Assembly (NCBI GenBank): GCA_050486105.1
Contig: JBJHCR010000204.1
Span: 1-11,811 of the forward strand
Length of the DNA stretch: 11,811 nucleotides
Source: JAEXNA01 sp050486105
GTDB taxonomy: Bacteria; Vulcanimicrobiota; Xenobia; Xenobiales; JADMJV01
Direction of reading: 5' to 3'
Shown piece by piece: positions 1 through 6,863 of this stretch (positions within the stretch are counted from its first letter, which is position 1; every line of letters starts with the position of its first letter). The notes beneath the pieces are model-generated. The model saw only the letters and a list, made by a program, of their open reading frames with translations. It was not told where the DNA came from and ran no database searches. A program made the position numbers and the translations under genes.

Positions 1-1278
1 GCCCTGTCGCCGCTGAGTCTGGGGGTCTATTTCCCAGTCATCGCTGGACTGATGCTAGGCACTGCTAATCTCAAGGCTCGCTGCCCTTGGTATGAATCCC
101 AGGGGGCTCCCCGTTTTGCCATTCTCTGGCGCCTCGGTTTGCTGGGAGCTGTGGGTCTTGTCATTCTCATTCAAATAGCTGGCGTGGCCTTTCCGAGTGA
201 AGAGCAGGGCACTTGGATTCGAGAGAAGAGAGTTGAGTTCGAGAGTCGTCCCTATCGCCAGCTCCCGGCAGAAAGTCCTTCGAACTATTGGCAAAGTGAG
301 TTAGACAGATTCCATAGTCTTATGGAGGAAATGGATCCTGACATCTCTCCCGACTTCAAGCCAACTGACGAACAACTCGACCAAGTGGCTTCCGAGATTG
401 GATTGGCCAGCCTCAAAGACAATGAGCCAACCTCCAAGAAAGAGCTTGAGATGGCCGGTTCCTATTTCTTCAGGCACCTGGGTTATGGAGCTCTTCCCCT
501 ACCCGATCCGGCTTTGAGTCTGATGAAGATTCATATCCAACAGCGTCCGACTGGCCATAAACTTAACACCGAATTCGTCTTGAGAAGGGTGCTCATTGCC
601 CTCGTTACAGAGGCATCCAGTGAGCAACAGCTCAGATCTTGGCTGGAAAGCCTTGAAGATCTTGAAGCACTTCTGTTCACTCGAGAGCAAGAACTCGACA
701 TGGCAGCGGCTCGATTTTTTTGGGGCGATGGATTATACACAGTTGAAGAACTCGGCTGGGATTCCCCCGAGGAGAGTTATTCCTGGAAGCCCGAAAGGAA
801 GGTAGGTTGGGAATATAGAGCGGTTACCTCTCCCCAGGACCTCAACATTCTCGGGCTGAGTTTCTCGAACTCGCCCACTCGATTGATGCAACTCTACCAG
901 AAGCGACGCCTGCTGCGCGCCTGGGTTGAGCTAAGGGAAACTTTGTTGACTGAGGAACTCAATGGGCAACTCCGCATTCTGGGTACACTGAGAGATTCGA
1001 ACATGCCCGGCACCACGGAGCATCAATTCTGGAATGAGCTTTACCGCCAAGACAATGTGAGCAAAGAGAAATCTCTTTTGCTGACCGCTAAAGTTCTCGT
1101 CTGCCTTAGGCTGTTTCAGGCGGAGAATGATCGCTTGCCGGCAACTCTCTTCGAACTCGGACTCGATCTCGAGCTTGAGGGCGAATCGCACTTCCAGTGG
1201 AACAAGGTGGGACAAGAAGCAGTGCTCACAGACACCAGAACCCAAGCGGAATACCGTTTCGTTATGGAGGGAGAATAG
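1..1278 (+). CDS. Unrecognised membrane protein, 5'-truncated by the window edge
   Basis: The frame is open from base 1 to the TAG at 1276-1278 (425 codons), so the gene starts upstream; the ATG at 52 lies inside a hydrophobic stretch and is probably not the start. Two hydrophobic segments are visible, at in-window residues about 1-22 and 42-64, followed by a roughly 360-residue soluble, charged, largely helical part. Near the end the sequence around KVLVCLRLFQAENDRLPATL resembles helical segments common in uncharacterised large-genome bacterial proteins; this is an impression, not a family assignment. The missing N-terminus could hold more membrane spans, as in a permease, or a sigma-binding domain. 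The ECF sigma gene follows after one base, so the two are almost certainly co-transcribed, and this protein may be a membrane partner of that sigma factor. Function unknown. Confidence 0.7.
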   Translation, partial: ALSPLSLGVYFPVIAGLMLGTANLKARCPWYESQGAPRFAILWRLGLLGAVGLVILIQIAGVAFPSEEQGTWIREKRVEFESRPYRQLPAESPSNYWQSELDRFHSLMEEMDPDISPDFKPTDEQLDQVASEIGLASLKDNEPTSKKELEMAGSYFFRHLGYGALPLPDPALSLMKIHIQQRPTGHKLNTEFVLRRVLIALVTEASSEQQLRSWLESLEDLEALLFTREQELDMAAARFFWGDGLYTVEELGWDSPEESYSWKPERKVGWEYRAVTSPQDLNILGLSFSNSPTRLMQLYQKRRLLRAWVELRETLLTEELNGQLRILGTLRDSNMPGTTEHQFWNELYRQDNVSKEKSLLLTAKVLVCLRLFQAENDRLPATLFELGLDLELEGESHFQWNKVGQEAVLTDTRTQAEYRFVMEGE

Positions 1279-1279
1279 C

Positions 1280-1858
1280 ATGCTTGCCCTCACCCTGCCC
1301 CCTGAATCAGCGAAGGTCGAACTCGAGGCAGAGCGGAGAACGAACGAAGAGCGAGACGTCCTGATACAAATTGTCCGTCAAGCTCAAGGTGGGGACCGAG
1401 CCGCTTTTGAGGAATTGGTGAGCCGTACCGAAAAGATGGCCAGGAAGATCGCTTTTTCTACTGTGGGCCCAGAGCAGGTCGACGACGCCTTTCAAGAGAG
1501 CTACCTGTTGGTCTTGAGAAAAATTGGACAACTCAAAACACCAGAGGCCTTCATTTCTTGGTTCAGTCGCATAGTACTCCATGTCTGTTTCGACCTTCGC
1601 AAGACAAAGCACCAAGAAGTGGACTGGTCCGAGCACCGTTCCTCTCCAGACCACGCCAACAGAGTGTCAGACAATGTTTCCGTCCACCGAGCGCTGGGTC
1701 AGCCTCAACGCCAGGACCGCGAACTTTTGGTCCTCAGGGAACTCCTGGAACTGAGCTATGAAGAGATCGCAGGAGCACTTCGACTGCCTTTGGGCACGGT
1801 AAAATCTAGGCTGAACAAGGCCCGGCAGCGATTGGCTGATCGGCTTGGCAATCCATAA
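1280..1858 (+). CDS. ECF-type RNA polymerase sigma factor (first of two)
   Basis: This 192-residue protein has the two-domain plan of sigma-70 family ECF factors. Region 2 spans residues about 40-108, with the DDAFQE motif at 68-73 (core binding) and FISWFSRIVLHVCFDLRK at 91-108 (regions 2.3-2.4, -10 recognition). Region 4 spans about 137-187, with the helix-turn-helix SYEEIAGALRLPLGTVKSRL at 159-178 (-35 recognition). There is no C-terminal extension. I chose the ATG at 1280 because GGAGGGAG at 1266-1273 is a good ribosome site and the start follows the upstream stop by one base; a longer open frame from 1127 overlaps the upstream gene and adds non-homologous residues. No anti-sigma gene follows directly; the truncated membrane protein upstream is the only local candidate. 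It is clearly different from the second sigma factor at 5374. Confidence 0.9.
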   Translation: MLALTLPPESAKVELEAERRTNEERDVLIQIVRQAQGGDRAAFEELVSRTEKMARKIAFSTVGPEQVDDAFQESYLLVLRKIGQLKTPEAFISWFSRIVLHVCFDLRKTKHQEVDWSEHRSSPDHANRVSDNVSVHRALGQPQRQDRELLVLRELLELSYEEIAGALRLPLGTVKSRLNKARQRLADRLGNP

Positions 1859-1982
1859 ACCGAACTTTTGCAAGTGGACCACACCATGATGGGACTATGC
1901 CGAGCTCTCCTCGCTTGTCCACGGGCCTTTCAGTCCGGCCTCAAGAACGGAAGAAATACTTCAAATTACAACCATGTCTTCT
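1859..1982. other. Short intergenic region without a recognised gene
   Basis: Between the first sigma gene and the GH81 promoter I see no terminator with a clear stem and T-run and no small gene. An open frame from 1897 runs into the GH81 gene but has no signal-peptide-like start and contains the promoter, so it is taken as untranslated. Confidence 0.5.
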
Positions 1983-2009
1983 GGAACTTTCCGGCATTTG
2001 TCTTGCGTC
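1983..2009 (+). promoter_or_regulatory. ECF-type promoter of the GH81-sigma-anti-sigma operon
   Basis: GGAACTT at 1983-1989 is separated by exactly 16 bases from CGTC at 2006-2009. This matches the general ECF pattern (GGAAC-type -35, CGTC-type -10). The same two boxes with the same 16-base spacing lie upstream of the minus-strand hydrolase at 10372-10398. Transcription would start near 2015-2019, giving a leader of about 10-15 bases that begins next to the ribosome site. Confidence 0.75.
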
Positions 2010-2018
2010 CTATTCGAT

Positions 2019-2024
2019 AGGAGG
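2019..2024 (+). promoter_or_regulatory. Ribosome binding site deciding the GH81 start
   Basis: AGGAGG ends four bases before the ATG at 2029. It fixes the start at the lipoprotein signal peptide instead of the longer open frame that begins at 1897. Confidence 0.8.
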
Positions 2025-2028
2025 CATA

Positions 2029-5000
2029 ATGAGAAATCTGAACCTACTTCTTATCGCCCTACTTTTTATCGGCTGTGGAGAGGTGCAACCTGGCCCTGGA
2101 GGTGTGGCCTCAGGAACAAACAGTAATTCTGCCCAAGCGCAGAACAGCCCAAGTTATCTGGCCCGGGGACTCAGTGCCGCCGAGGCCCCTACCGGTCCCT
2201 CCAACTTCCTGGGAAACCCCGTCCAACCACGGGTCACCGAAAATTTCCAAGGTCCGATTCCTACTAACGACTGGTGGACCTCTTTGCTCTGGCCGTTCTA
2301 TCCCGGCAACGAACACGGTGAGAACCTGTTCGCTCACCCTAAGGTTCTGAAATCGTTTCCCAACGGCCTAGCCCTGGGTTATCCCACCGAACCCCAACTC
2401 ACCGAAGACGGGGTGCACTACCTCTACCACTTTCGTGAAGACTTGAGAGTAGGTTTATCTGGACTGAACGCCCATGAAGTGCGTGTTGACGACCATTCCG
2501 ATTGGACAGTGACCGCTCGTTGGCAAGGCGGACCCACCATGTGGGCCACCACCGGTCACGGCCTGCCGTTCACCTACTTCACCGGAGTTGGGGCCGGATT
2601 CCAAGTTCAAACGGTGGGTGCCTTGGAGGTCTTTCACCAGCAGAACAATGTCCTGGGTTTGACGGTCAACGGAGCCCACTACGCTCTCTTTGGACCCACG
2701 GGCACGGCCTGGACCGGCCATGGCACCTTCAGCAATCCAGGCCCTTACCTGTCGGTGGCCTTGTTACCCGAGCGGAGTGCCTTGCCCCTGTTCACGAAGT
2801 ACGCCTATTCCTTCATCACCGACACCAAGGCCGAGTACCACTACGACCGCAACACCGGCCTAGTGACCACCGACTTTCAGGTGACTACCGAAGCCAAGGA
2901 AGGCACCGAAACCGGTACTTTGCTGGCCCTTTACCGACACCAATGGTTGAACACCTCAACCCCCACCACACCTTACTCGTACTGGTCACCCCGAGGCGAA
3001 ATGAAGCTCGTCGAAGGGGCAGGCTTCACCACCGAGCATCGCTACACCGGAGTTCTTCCCGCCCCTCCCGACGTGGGCGGCCACGATCGGCAGCGTCTAA
3101 GGTCCTATGTGCTGGAGGTGGCTCAAGAGGGCCCACTTCCCCCTAAAGACACTTATTTTGGAGGGAAAGACCTGGGTCGTTTGGCCGCGGTCATTCCCAT
3201 TGCCGAAGAACTCGGTGAGACCCAGGCCCGGGACGCCATGCTGGACAAGATCCGTCATCGCCTCGATGACTACTTCGACGGGGAAGAGCCCTTTATGCTG
3301 GCCTATAATTCCACCTGGAACGCCCTGTTGGCTTATCCGGCCGCCTTCGAATCAGACCGGCAGCTCAACGACCACCATTTCCACTATGCCTACCTGATTA
3401 TGGGAGCGGCCACGGTAGCGCGCTATGATCAGGCCTGGGCCGAAGCCAATCTAGAAGCGGTAGAAGAGCTGATCGCCAACGTGGCCAACTTCGATCGAGA
3501 GTGCACCCGCTATCCCTACCTACGCAACTTCGATCCCTACGCCGGCCACTCTTGGGCCTCCGGTCCCCAAATGTTCGCCGGCGGGAACAATCAAGAGTCC
3601 TCGTCCGAGGCCATCAACTTTGCCACCGCCGTTCTGCTGTGGGCGGCCGAAACGAACCATCAGGACCTCGAAGCCCTGGGAGCTTACCTTTACGCTACCG
3701 AAACGACAGCCATCGAGCAGTACTGGTTCGACGTGGACCAGGCGGTCTTCCCGGAAGGATTCGCTCATCCCGTTCTAGGTATGGTCTGGGGTGCCGGCGG
3801 AGCCTACACCACCTGGTGGACCAACAATCCCGAAGAGATCCACGGGATCAACTATTTGCCCATCACCGGTGGCTCTTTTTATCTGGGTCGAGACCCAGAT
3901 AAGGTCCGAGGGCAGGTTCAACACCTGGAGACGCAAAACGGCGGACCGGCCCAGGAGTGGCGAGACATTATTTGGTCTTATCTAGCCTTTGCCGAGAACA
4001 CTGTTTTGAACCGCTTTTACGCCGATCCCGACTACCCCGTGGAAGGGGGAGAAAGCCGGGCTCACACCTACCATTGGCTCGGAAATCTGTCGCACTTGGG
4101 CCAACAAGACCCGACGGTGAGCGCCGATCTGTCGACCTTTGCCGTCTTCTTAAGGGACGGTCTGCGAACCTACGTCGCCTACAACCCCCAAAACACCCCA
4201 CGGACGGTGACCTTCAGCGATGGAACCACCTTAGACGTCCCCCCTAAGTCCACCAGGTGGCGGACTGGTTCGGCGGACTCTTCTCCGTCCCCAGACCCCC
4301 AACCAAGCCCCGAGCCTACCCCGACACCGGAACCCGAGTTAGGGGCCTTCACCGGAACCCTGTACCTCAAGGGAAGCCAATTGGCCACGGAATCTCCCAG
4401 TCTGGACTCCAAGGTGATTCTGCCCTCGGCCACAGGCTTGAACTTCGACGGCCGACCGGAACAAACCGAGACCCTCACCATCAGCGGTCTGACCGCAGAC
4501 TACTCGGGTGGGGGAACGGAGTTCGAATTTTTGTGTGACGCCGGACATACGGTGGGAGCAGCGGTGCAAGCGCGCCTGCTGTACGACTTCGACGGAGACG
4601 GGGTGGTCGACCGAACCGAAACCTACCACTACTTCCCTACCAACGATCTCCCCGGCTGGGAGCTTTATTGTCACACCCGAGGCCTACTCGAAACCCATGG
4701 AGCTTTCCAGAACTTTCGGAACGGCAGCCTGACCCTACAGTTGTGGTCGGCCATCGGCAATGGACCCACAGTGGTTGGGACCGGACCGGCTTCGGAATCC
4801 CAATTGGTCCTTCCCTACGGGAGTGGTACCGCCGACTCTGGCAACCCAACTCCGAGCCCGGACCCCGAGCCCCCAGAACCACCGGCCGACCCAACACCAG
4901 ACCCCCCCCCGGCCCAGGACCCGCCTCCACAAAGCCCAGAGCTGCAGATCCCCGAGGCCGTCCTGCCTTCCCCCAATGGGGTCAACCACGATGGGCGACC

Positions 5001-5340
5001 CTTTCAGCCCCTGGTGCTAACTTTTCAGGGCCTGAATGGGCCAGGGGGGCTAGAGTTTGAGATTCCGGTGGACGCCGGCTCAAAGGTGGGTGCAGCAGTG
5101 CAACTTCGGGCCTCCTACGACTATAACGGAGATGGTACGGTGGATCGGGTGGAGACATACCGCTACTTCGCCACCAACGACATTCCCAACTGGGAAATCT
5201 ACCATCAGGGTGCCGGGCTATTGAGGTCCACAGGTTCGATAGGCTCGTTTGCCCAAGGCCGGCTGACATTGGAACTCTGGGTTCCCATAGGTTCGGCCGA
5301 GGTGACTGTTGGACCACACTCTTCAATCCGGCTTCGGTGA
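2029..5340 (+). CDS. GH81 endo-beta-1,3-glucanase, lipoprotein with two C-terminal modules
   Basis: This 1103-residue lipoprotein hydrolyses internal beta-1,3-glucan bonds (laminarin, curdlan, fungal or algal glucan). It starts with a hydrophobic signal peptide and lipobox FIGC, with Cys16 as the lipid anchor. The GH81 domain covers about 60-745. GPIPTNDWWTSL at 75-86 is the family's N-terminal signature. NDHHFHY (447-453) and NQESSSE (521-527) give D448, H452, E523 and E527, with the same spacing as the four residues shown to be essential in yeast Eng2 (D518, H522, E588, E592). A Ser/Pro/Glu linker (about 748-770) leads to module A (about 795-930). A second Pro-rich linker (932-972) leads to module B (about 975-1103). 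Both modules carry a DxDGDGxxD-like loop and an xxTNDxPxWE motif. Gly17 after the Cys is compatible with surface or outer-membrane placement. The second sigma gene follows with no terminator between. Confidence 0.93.
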   Translation: MRNLNLLLIALLFIGCGEVQPGPGGVASGTNSNSAQAQNSPSYLARGLSAAEAPTGPSNFLGNPVQPRVTENFQGPIPTNDWWTSLLWPFYPGNEHGENLFAHPKVLKSFPNGLALGYPTEPQLTEDGVHYLYHFREDLRVGLSGLNAHEVRVDDHSDWTVTARWQGGPTMWATTGHGLPFTYFTGVGAGFQVQTVGALEVFHQQNNVLGLTVNGAHYALFGPTGTAWTGHGTFSNPGPYLSVALLPERSALPLFTKYAYSFITDTKAEYHYDRNTGLVTTDFQVTTEAKEGTETGTLLALYRHQWLNTSTPTTPYSYWSPRGEMKLVEGAGFTTEHRYTGVLPAPPDVGGHDRQRLRSYVLEVAQEGPLPPKDTYFGGKDLGRLAAVIPIAEELGETQARDAMLDKIRHRLDDYFDGEEPFMLAYNSTWNALLAYPAAFESDRQLNDHHFHYAYLIMGAATVARYDQAWAEANLEAVEELIANVANFDRECTRYPYLRNFDPYAGHSWASGPQMFAGGNNQESSSEAINFATAVLLWAAETNHQDLEALGAYLYATETTAIEQYWFDVDQAVFPEGFAHPVLGMVWGAGGAYTTWWTNNPEEIHGINYLPITGGSFYLGRDPDKVRGQVQHLETQNGGPAQEWRDIIWSYLAFAENTVLNRFYADPDYPVEGGESRAHTYHWLGNLSHLGQQDPTVSADLSTFAVFLRDGLRTYVAYNPQNTPRTVTFSDGTTLDVPPKSTRWRTGSADSSPSPDPQPSPEPTPTPEPELGAFTGTLYLKGSQLATESPSLDSKVILPSATGLNFDGRPEQTETLTISGLTADYSGGGTEFEFLCDAGHTVGAAVQARLLYDFDGDGVVDRTETYHYFPTNDLPGWELYCHTRGLLETHGAFQNFRNGSLTLQLWSAIGNGPTVVGTGPASESQLVLPYGSGTADSGNPTPSPDPEPPEPPADPTPDPPPAQDPPPQSPELQIPEAVLPSPNGVNHDGRPFQPLVLTFQGLNGPGGLEFEIPVDAGSKVGAAVQLRASYDYNGDGTVDRVETYRYFATNDIPNWEIYHQGAGLLRSTGSIGSFAQGRLTLELWVPIGSAEVTVGPHSSIRLR
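4411..4818 (+). repeat. Module A of GH81 (candidate glucan-binding domain, copy 1 of 3)
   Basis: Residues about 795-930 of the enzyme. Landmarks are ILPSATGLNFDGRPEQ, DAGHTVGAAVQARLLYDFDG, the calcium-loop-like DFDGDGVVD (853-861), FPTNDLPGWELY (869-880) and LTLQLW (901-906). It is clearly homologous to module B and to the outer domain of the anti-sigma factor. The position on a polysaccharidase after a Pro-rich linker suggests a carbohydrate-binding module; the CBM family (CBM56 is one possibility) is not settled by eye. Confidence 0.8.
4951..5337 (+). repeat. Module B of GH81 (candidate glucan-binding domain, copy 2 of 3)
   Basis: Residues about 975-1103, ending at the protein's C-terminus. 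It shares with module A the VLPSPNGVNHDGRP opening, DAGSKVGAAVQLRASYDY, the loop DYNGDGTVD (1031-1039), FATNDIPNWEIY (1047-1058) and LTLELW (1079-1084). It is a little shorter than A because a loop near its start is missing. Confidence 0.8.
5271..5297 (+). promoter_or_regulatory. Possible degenerate ECF promoter inside the GH81 3' end
   Basis: GGAACTC (5271-5277), 16 bases, then CGGC (5294-5297). Each box differs by one base from the GGAACTT-N16-CGTC pair and the spacing is identical. It lies 50-75 bases upstream of the second sigma gene and could give that gene a private autoregulated start. It falls in codons for the conserved LELW motif, so chance is quite possible. Confidence 0.25.
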
Positions 5341-5373
5341 AGAAACTTGGCGGTGACTTGTCAGAAGCAAGCG

Positions 5374-5973
5374 ATGAGTCGAGGCTACTGGCAGGTCGCC
5401 GCTTTCTTATCCTACAAGAACCAAGGATCCCCGGATTCCTTGGGGAATCGGAAGAGCTTGAAGCAGGAAAATTTTGAAGAGGTCTATGAGGAGCACGCAG
5501 ATTATGCCTATGGCTTGGCGCGTCATCTCTCTTCATCTGCGTCTGAGGCTGACGACGTTTTCCAGGAAACCTTCCTAAAGGTCTACCGCTTTCTGGACAA
5601 GTTTCAAGGAGGCTCCATGCGAGCCTGGGTCAGAAAGATTACCGTGAACTCATTCTATAGCTTAGTAAGAAAAAAGAAGCAGGAGGTACCTTTAGAGCAG
5701 GTGGCCGAGGCTCCATCTCAAGCCAAGGATGACCCGGCGGAAAACTTGGCCGCTTGCGGCCTCAGTGCCAACATAGAACAAGCGTTAGCTAGCCTACCGG
5801 AAAATCACCGGACCATTCTCATTCTGAGAGAGTTCGAAGACCTCAACTACGAAGAGATCGCCGATCTCCTGGAGATTGCGGTGGGAACGGTTCGCTCCCG
5901 GCTGGCCCGAGCCAGAGCCGGCCTAAAGCAAGCCTTGGAAGAGCTGGAATCTTCCCAACAGGTGCAAGCATGA
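5374..5973 (+). CDS. ECF-type sigma factor paired with the module-bearing anti-sigma factor
   Basis: The 199-residue product is an ECF sigma-70 factor. Region 2 is at about 34-101, with EADDVFQETFLKVYRFL (58-74) and the -10-recognition segment MRAWVRKITVNSFYSLVRKK (82-101). Region 4 is at about 134-185, with LPENHRTILILREFEDLNYE (141-160) and the helix-turn-helix ending in VGTVRSRLARAR. The start is uncertain: TTG at 5347, just six bases after the GH81 stop with GGTGA upstream, would give 208 residues, and TTG at 5458 behind GGAAGAG would give 171 residues, closer to a minimal ECF N-terminus. I list the only ATG. The gene follows GH81 without a terminator and overlaps the anti-sigma gene by four bases (ATGA), so sigma and anti-sigma are translationally coupled. 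Its likely targets are the two GGAACTT-N16-CGTC promoters in this window (inference). Confidence 0.9.
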   Translation: MSRGYWQVAAFLSYKNQGSPDSLGNRKSLKQENFEEVYEEHADYAYGLARHLSSSASEADDVFQETFLKVYRFLDKFQGGSMRAWVRKITVNSFYSLVRKKKQEVPLEQVAEAPSQAKDDPAENLAACGLSANIEQALASLPENHRTILILREFEDLNYEEIADLLEIAVGTVRSRLARARAGLKQALEELESSQQVQA

Positions 5974-6863
5974 TTCCCAAAGAGCAGTTGGAAAACTTGA
6001 TATCCGCAGAACTCGACGGAGCTTTGAGCTCGGACGAACAGCAAATTCTCGAGCAAGCCTTAAGGGAATCAGAAGAAGCCAGGGCTCTAAAATTCGCCTT
6101 CCGCCAAAATCGAGAACTTCTGAAAAACCTACCCCGGGCCAAAGTCCCTCACCTTACCGGTGAACGATTTCAGAAGGCTTTGCTAGTCGAGAAACAAAGA
6201 GTTCAAACTCCCAAGCCCCAAGCGTCAGGGAGTCAAGGAATCTGGCCAAGTCTTCTTGCCGCCGGCTTGTTCCTAGCTTTAGGACTGGGGTTCTATCTCT
6301 GGACTCATACCCAAACCCGCGGCTCTATCCTCTACCTCGTTCCCGATGCTCTGGCCGACAGCCATGCTGTCCGTGAGCAAGTCCTGGCCTTACACGAAAC
6401 CTCAGAACCCGCGCTCACCCTCTACTCCCCACCCTTATACGGCCGCTATACCGGAGGCAAGACCCGGTTCGCTTTGAAGGTTGATTCGGGAGCCATCCCC
6501 AGCGCAGCCCAAGTCCGAATCAGCTACGACCTGCAGAACAATGGGACCTATGACCGCGTGGAGATCTACCGCCCTTTCCCCACCGACGATCAGGACGGCT
6601 GGCAGTTGTACACCGATAGTTGGGGTAAACAGGAAGCCCAGGGAGAGCTCCAAGACCTCCAGGGGGGTCGAGTGAAGCTAGAGGTCTGGATGCCTGAAGG
6701 GTACCAAGTCTTAGCCCTGCGCATGGGTGCCTCGCATGATAGCTCTTTCTTGAGGCTCCCCCATCGCAACGTTCGCCTGGCCGAGGAAGCAGTAGCCAAA
6801 CTCCATGACTTTTGGTTTTTTGAGAAACTCACTGCACGCCGCTCTGAGCGCCCACCAAGCTAA
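5970..6863 (+). CDS. Single-pass anti-sigma factor with extracytoplasmic glucanase-type module
   Basis: The 297-residue protein is built like a transmembrane anti-sigma factor. Residues 1-55 (LISAELDGALSSDEQQILEQ and following helices) match the usual anti-sigma-domain opening, in which an LDGEL-like segment is followed by a sigma-binding helix. The His-x3-Cys-x2-Cys zinc ligands of ZAS proteins are absent: SEEARAL occupies that place. One membrane span lies at about 91-111. The outer part at about 148-264 is a third copy of the C-terminal module of the GH81 enzyme, with SYDLQNNGTYDRVE, FPTDDQDGWQLY and VKLEVW. The start overlaps the sigma stop (ATGA). Role by inference: it holds the sigma factor at the membrane and lets go when the outer module meets glucan. 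The plan is that of RsgI-like sensors, but the N-terminal domain is of the ECF anti-sigma kind. The 33-residue tail after the module is unexplained. Confidence 0.85.
   Translation: MIPKEQLENLISAELDGALSSDEQQILEQALRESEEARALKFAFRQNRELLKNLPRAKVPHLTGERFQKALLVEKQRVQTPKPQASGSQGIWPSLLAAGLFLALGLGFYLWTHTQTRGSILYLVPDALADSHAVREQVLALHETSEPALTLYSPPLYGRYTGGKTRFALKVDSGAIPSAAQVRISYDLQNNGTYDRVEIYRPFPTDDQDGWQLYTDSWGKQEAQGELQDLQGGRVKLEVWMPEGYQVLALRMGASHDSSFLRLPHRNVRLAEEAVAKLHDFWFFEKLTARRSERPPS
6411..6761 (+). repeat. Sensor copy of the GH81 C-terminal module (copy 3 of 3)
   Basis: Residues about 148-264 of the anti-sigma factor. Aligned with modules A and B it keeps D187 and D195 of the acidic loop, but has Q189 and N191 where A has D855 and D857. 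It keeps the motif Trp (W211, matching W877 and W1055), the TYDR/E element and the closing LEVW strand. The front part (LPSxxGxNxDGRP) is not recognisable. Confidence 0.75.

Noticed and set aside
1897..2028. Upstream extension of the GH81 open frame by 44 codons
   Set aside because: It has no signal peptide at its start and contains the ECF promoter and the AGGAGG site; the ATG at 2029 begins a textbook lipoprotein signal peptide.
2502..5060. Several 60-210-codon open frames in other frames over the GH81 gene
   Set aside because: They are Arg/Pro-rich shadows of a GC-biased coding sequence, with no ribosome sites and no recognisable domains.
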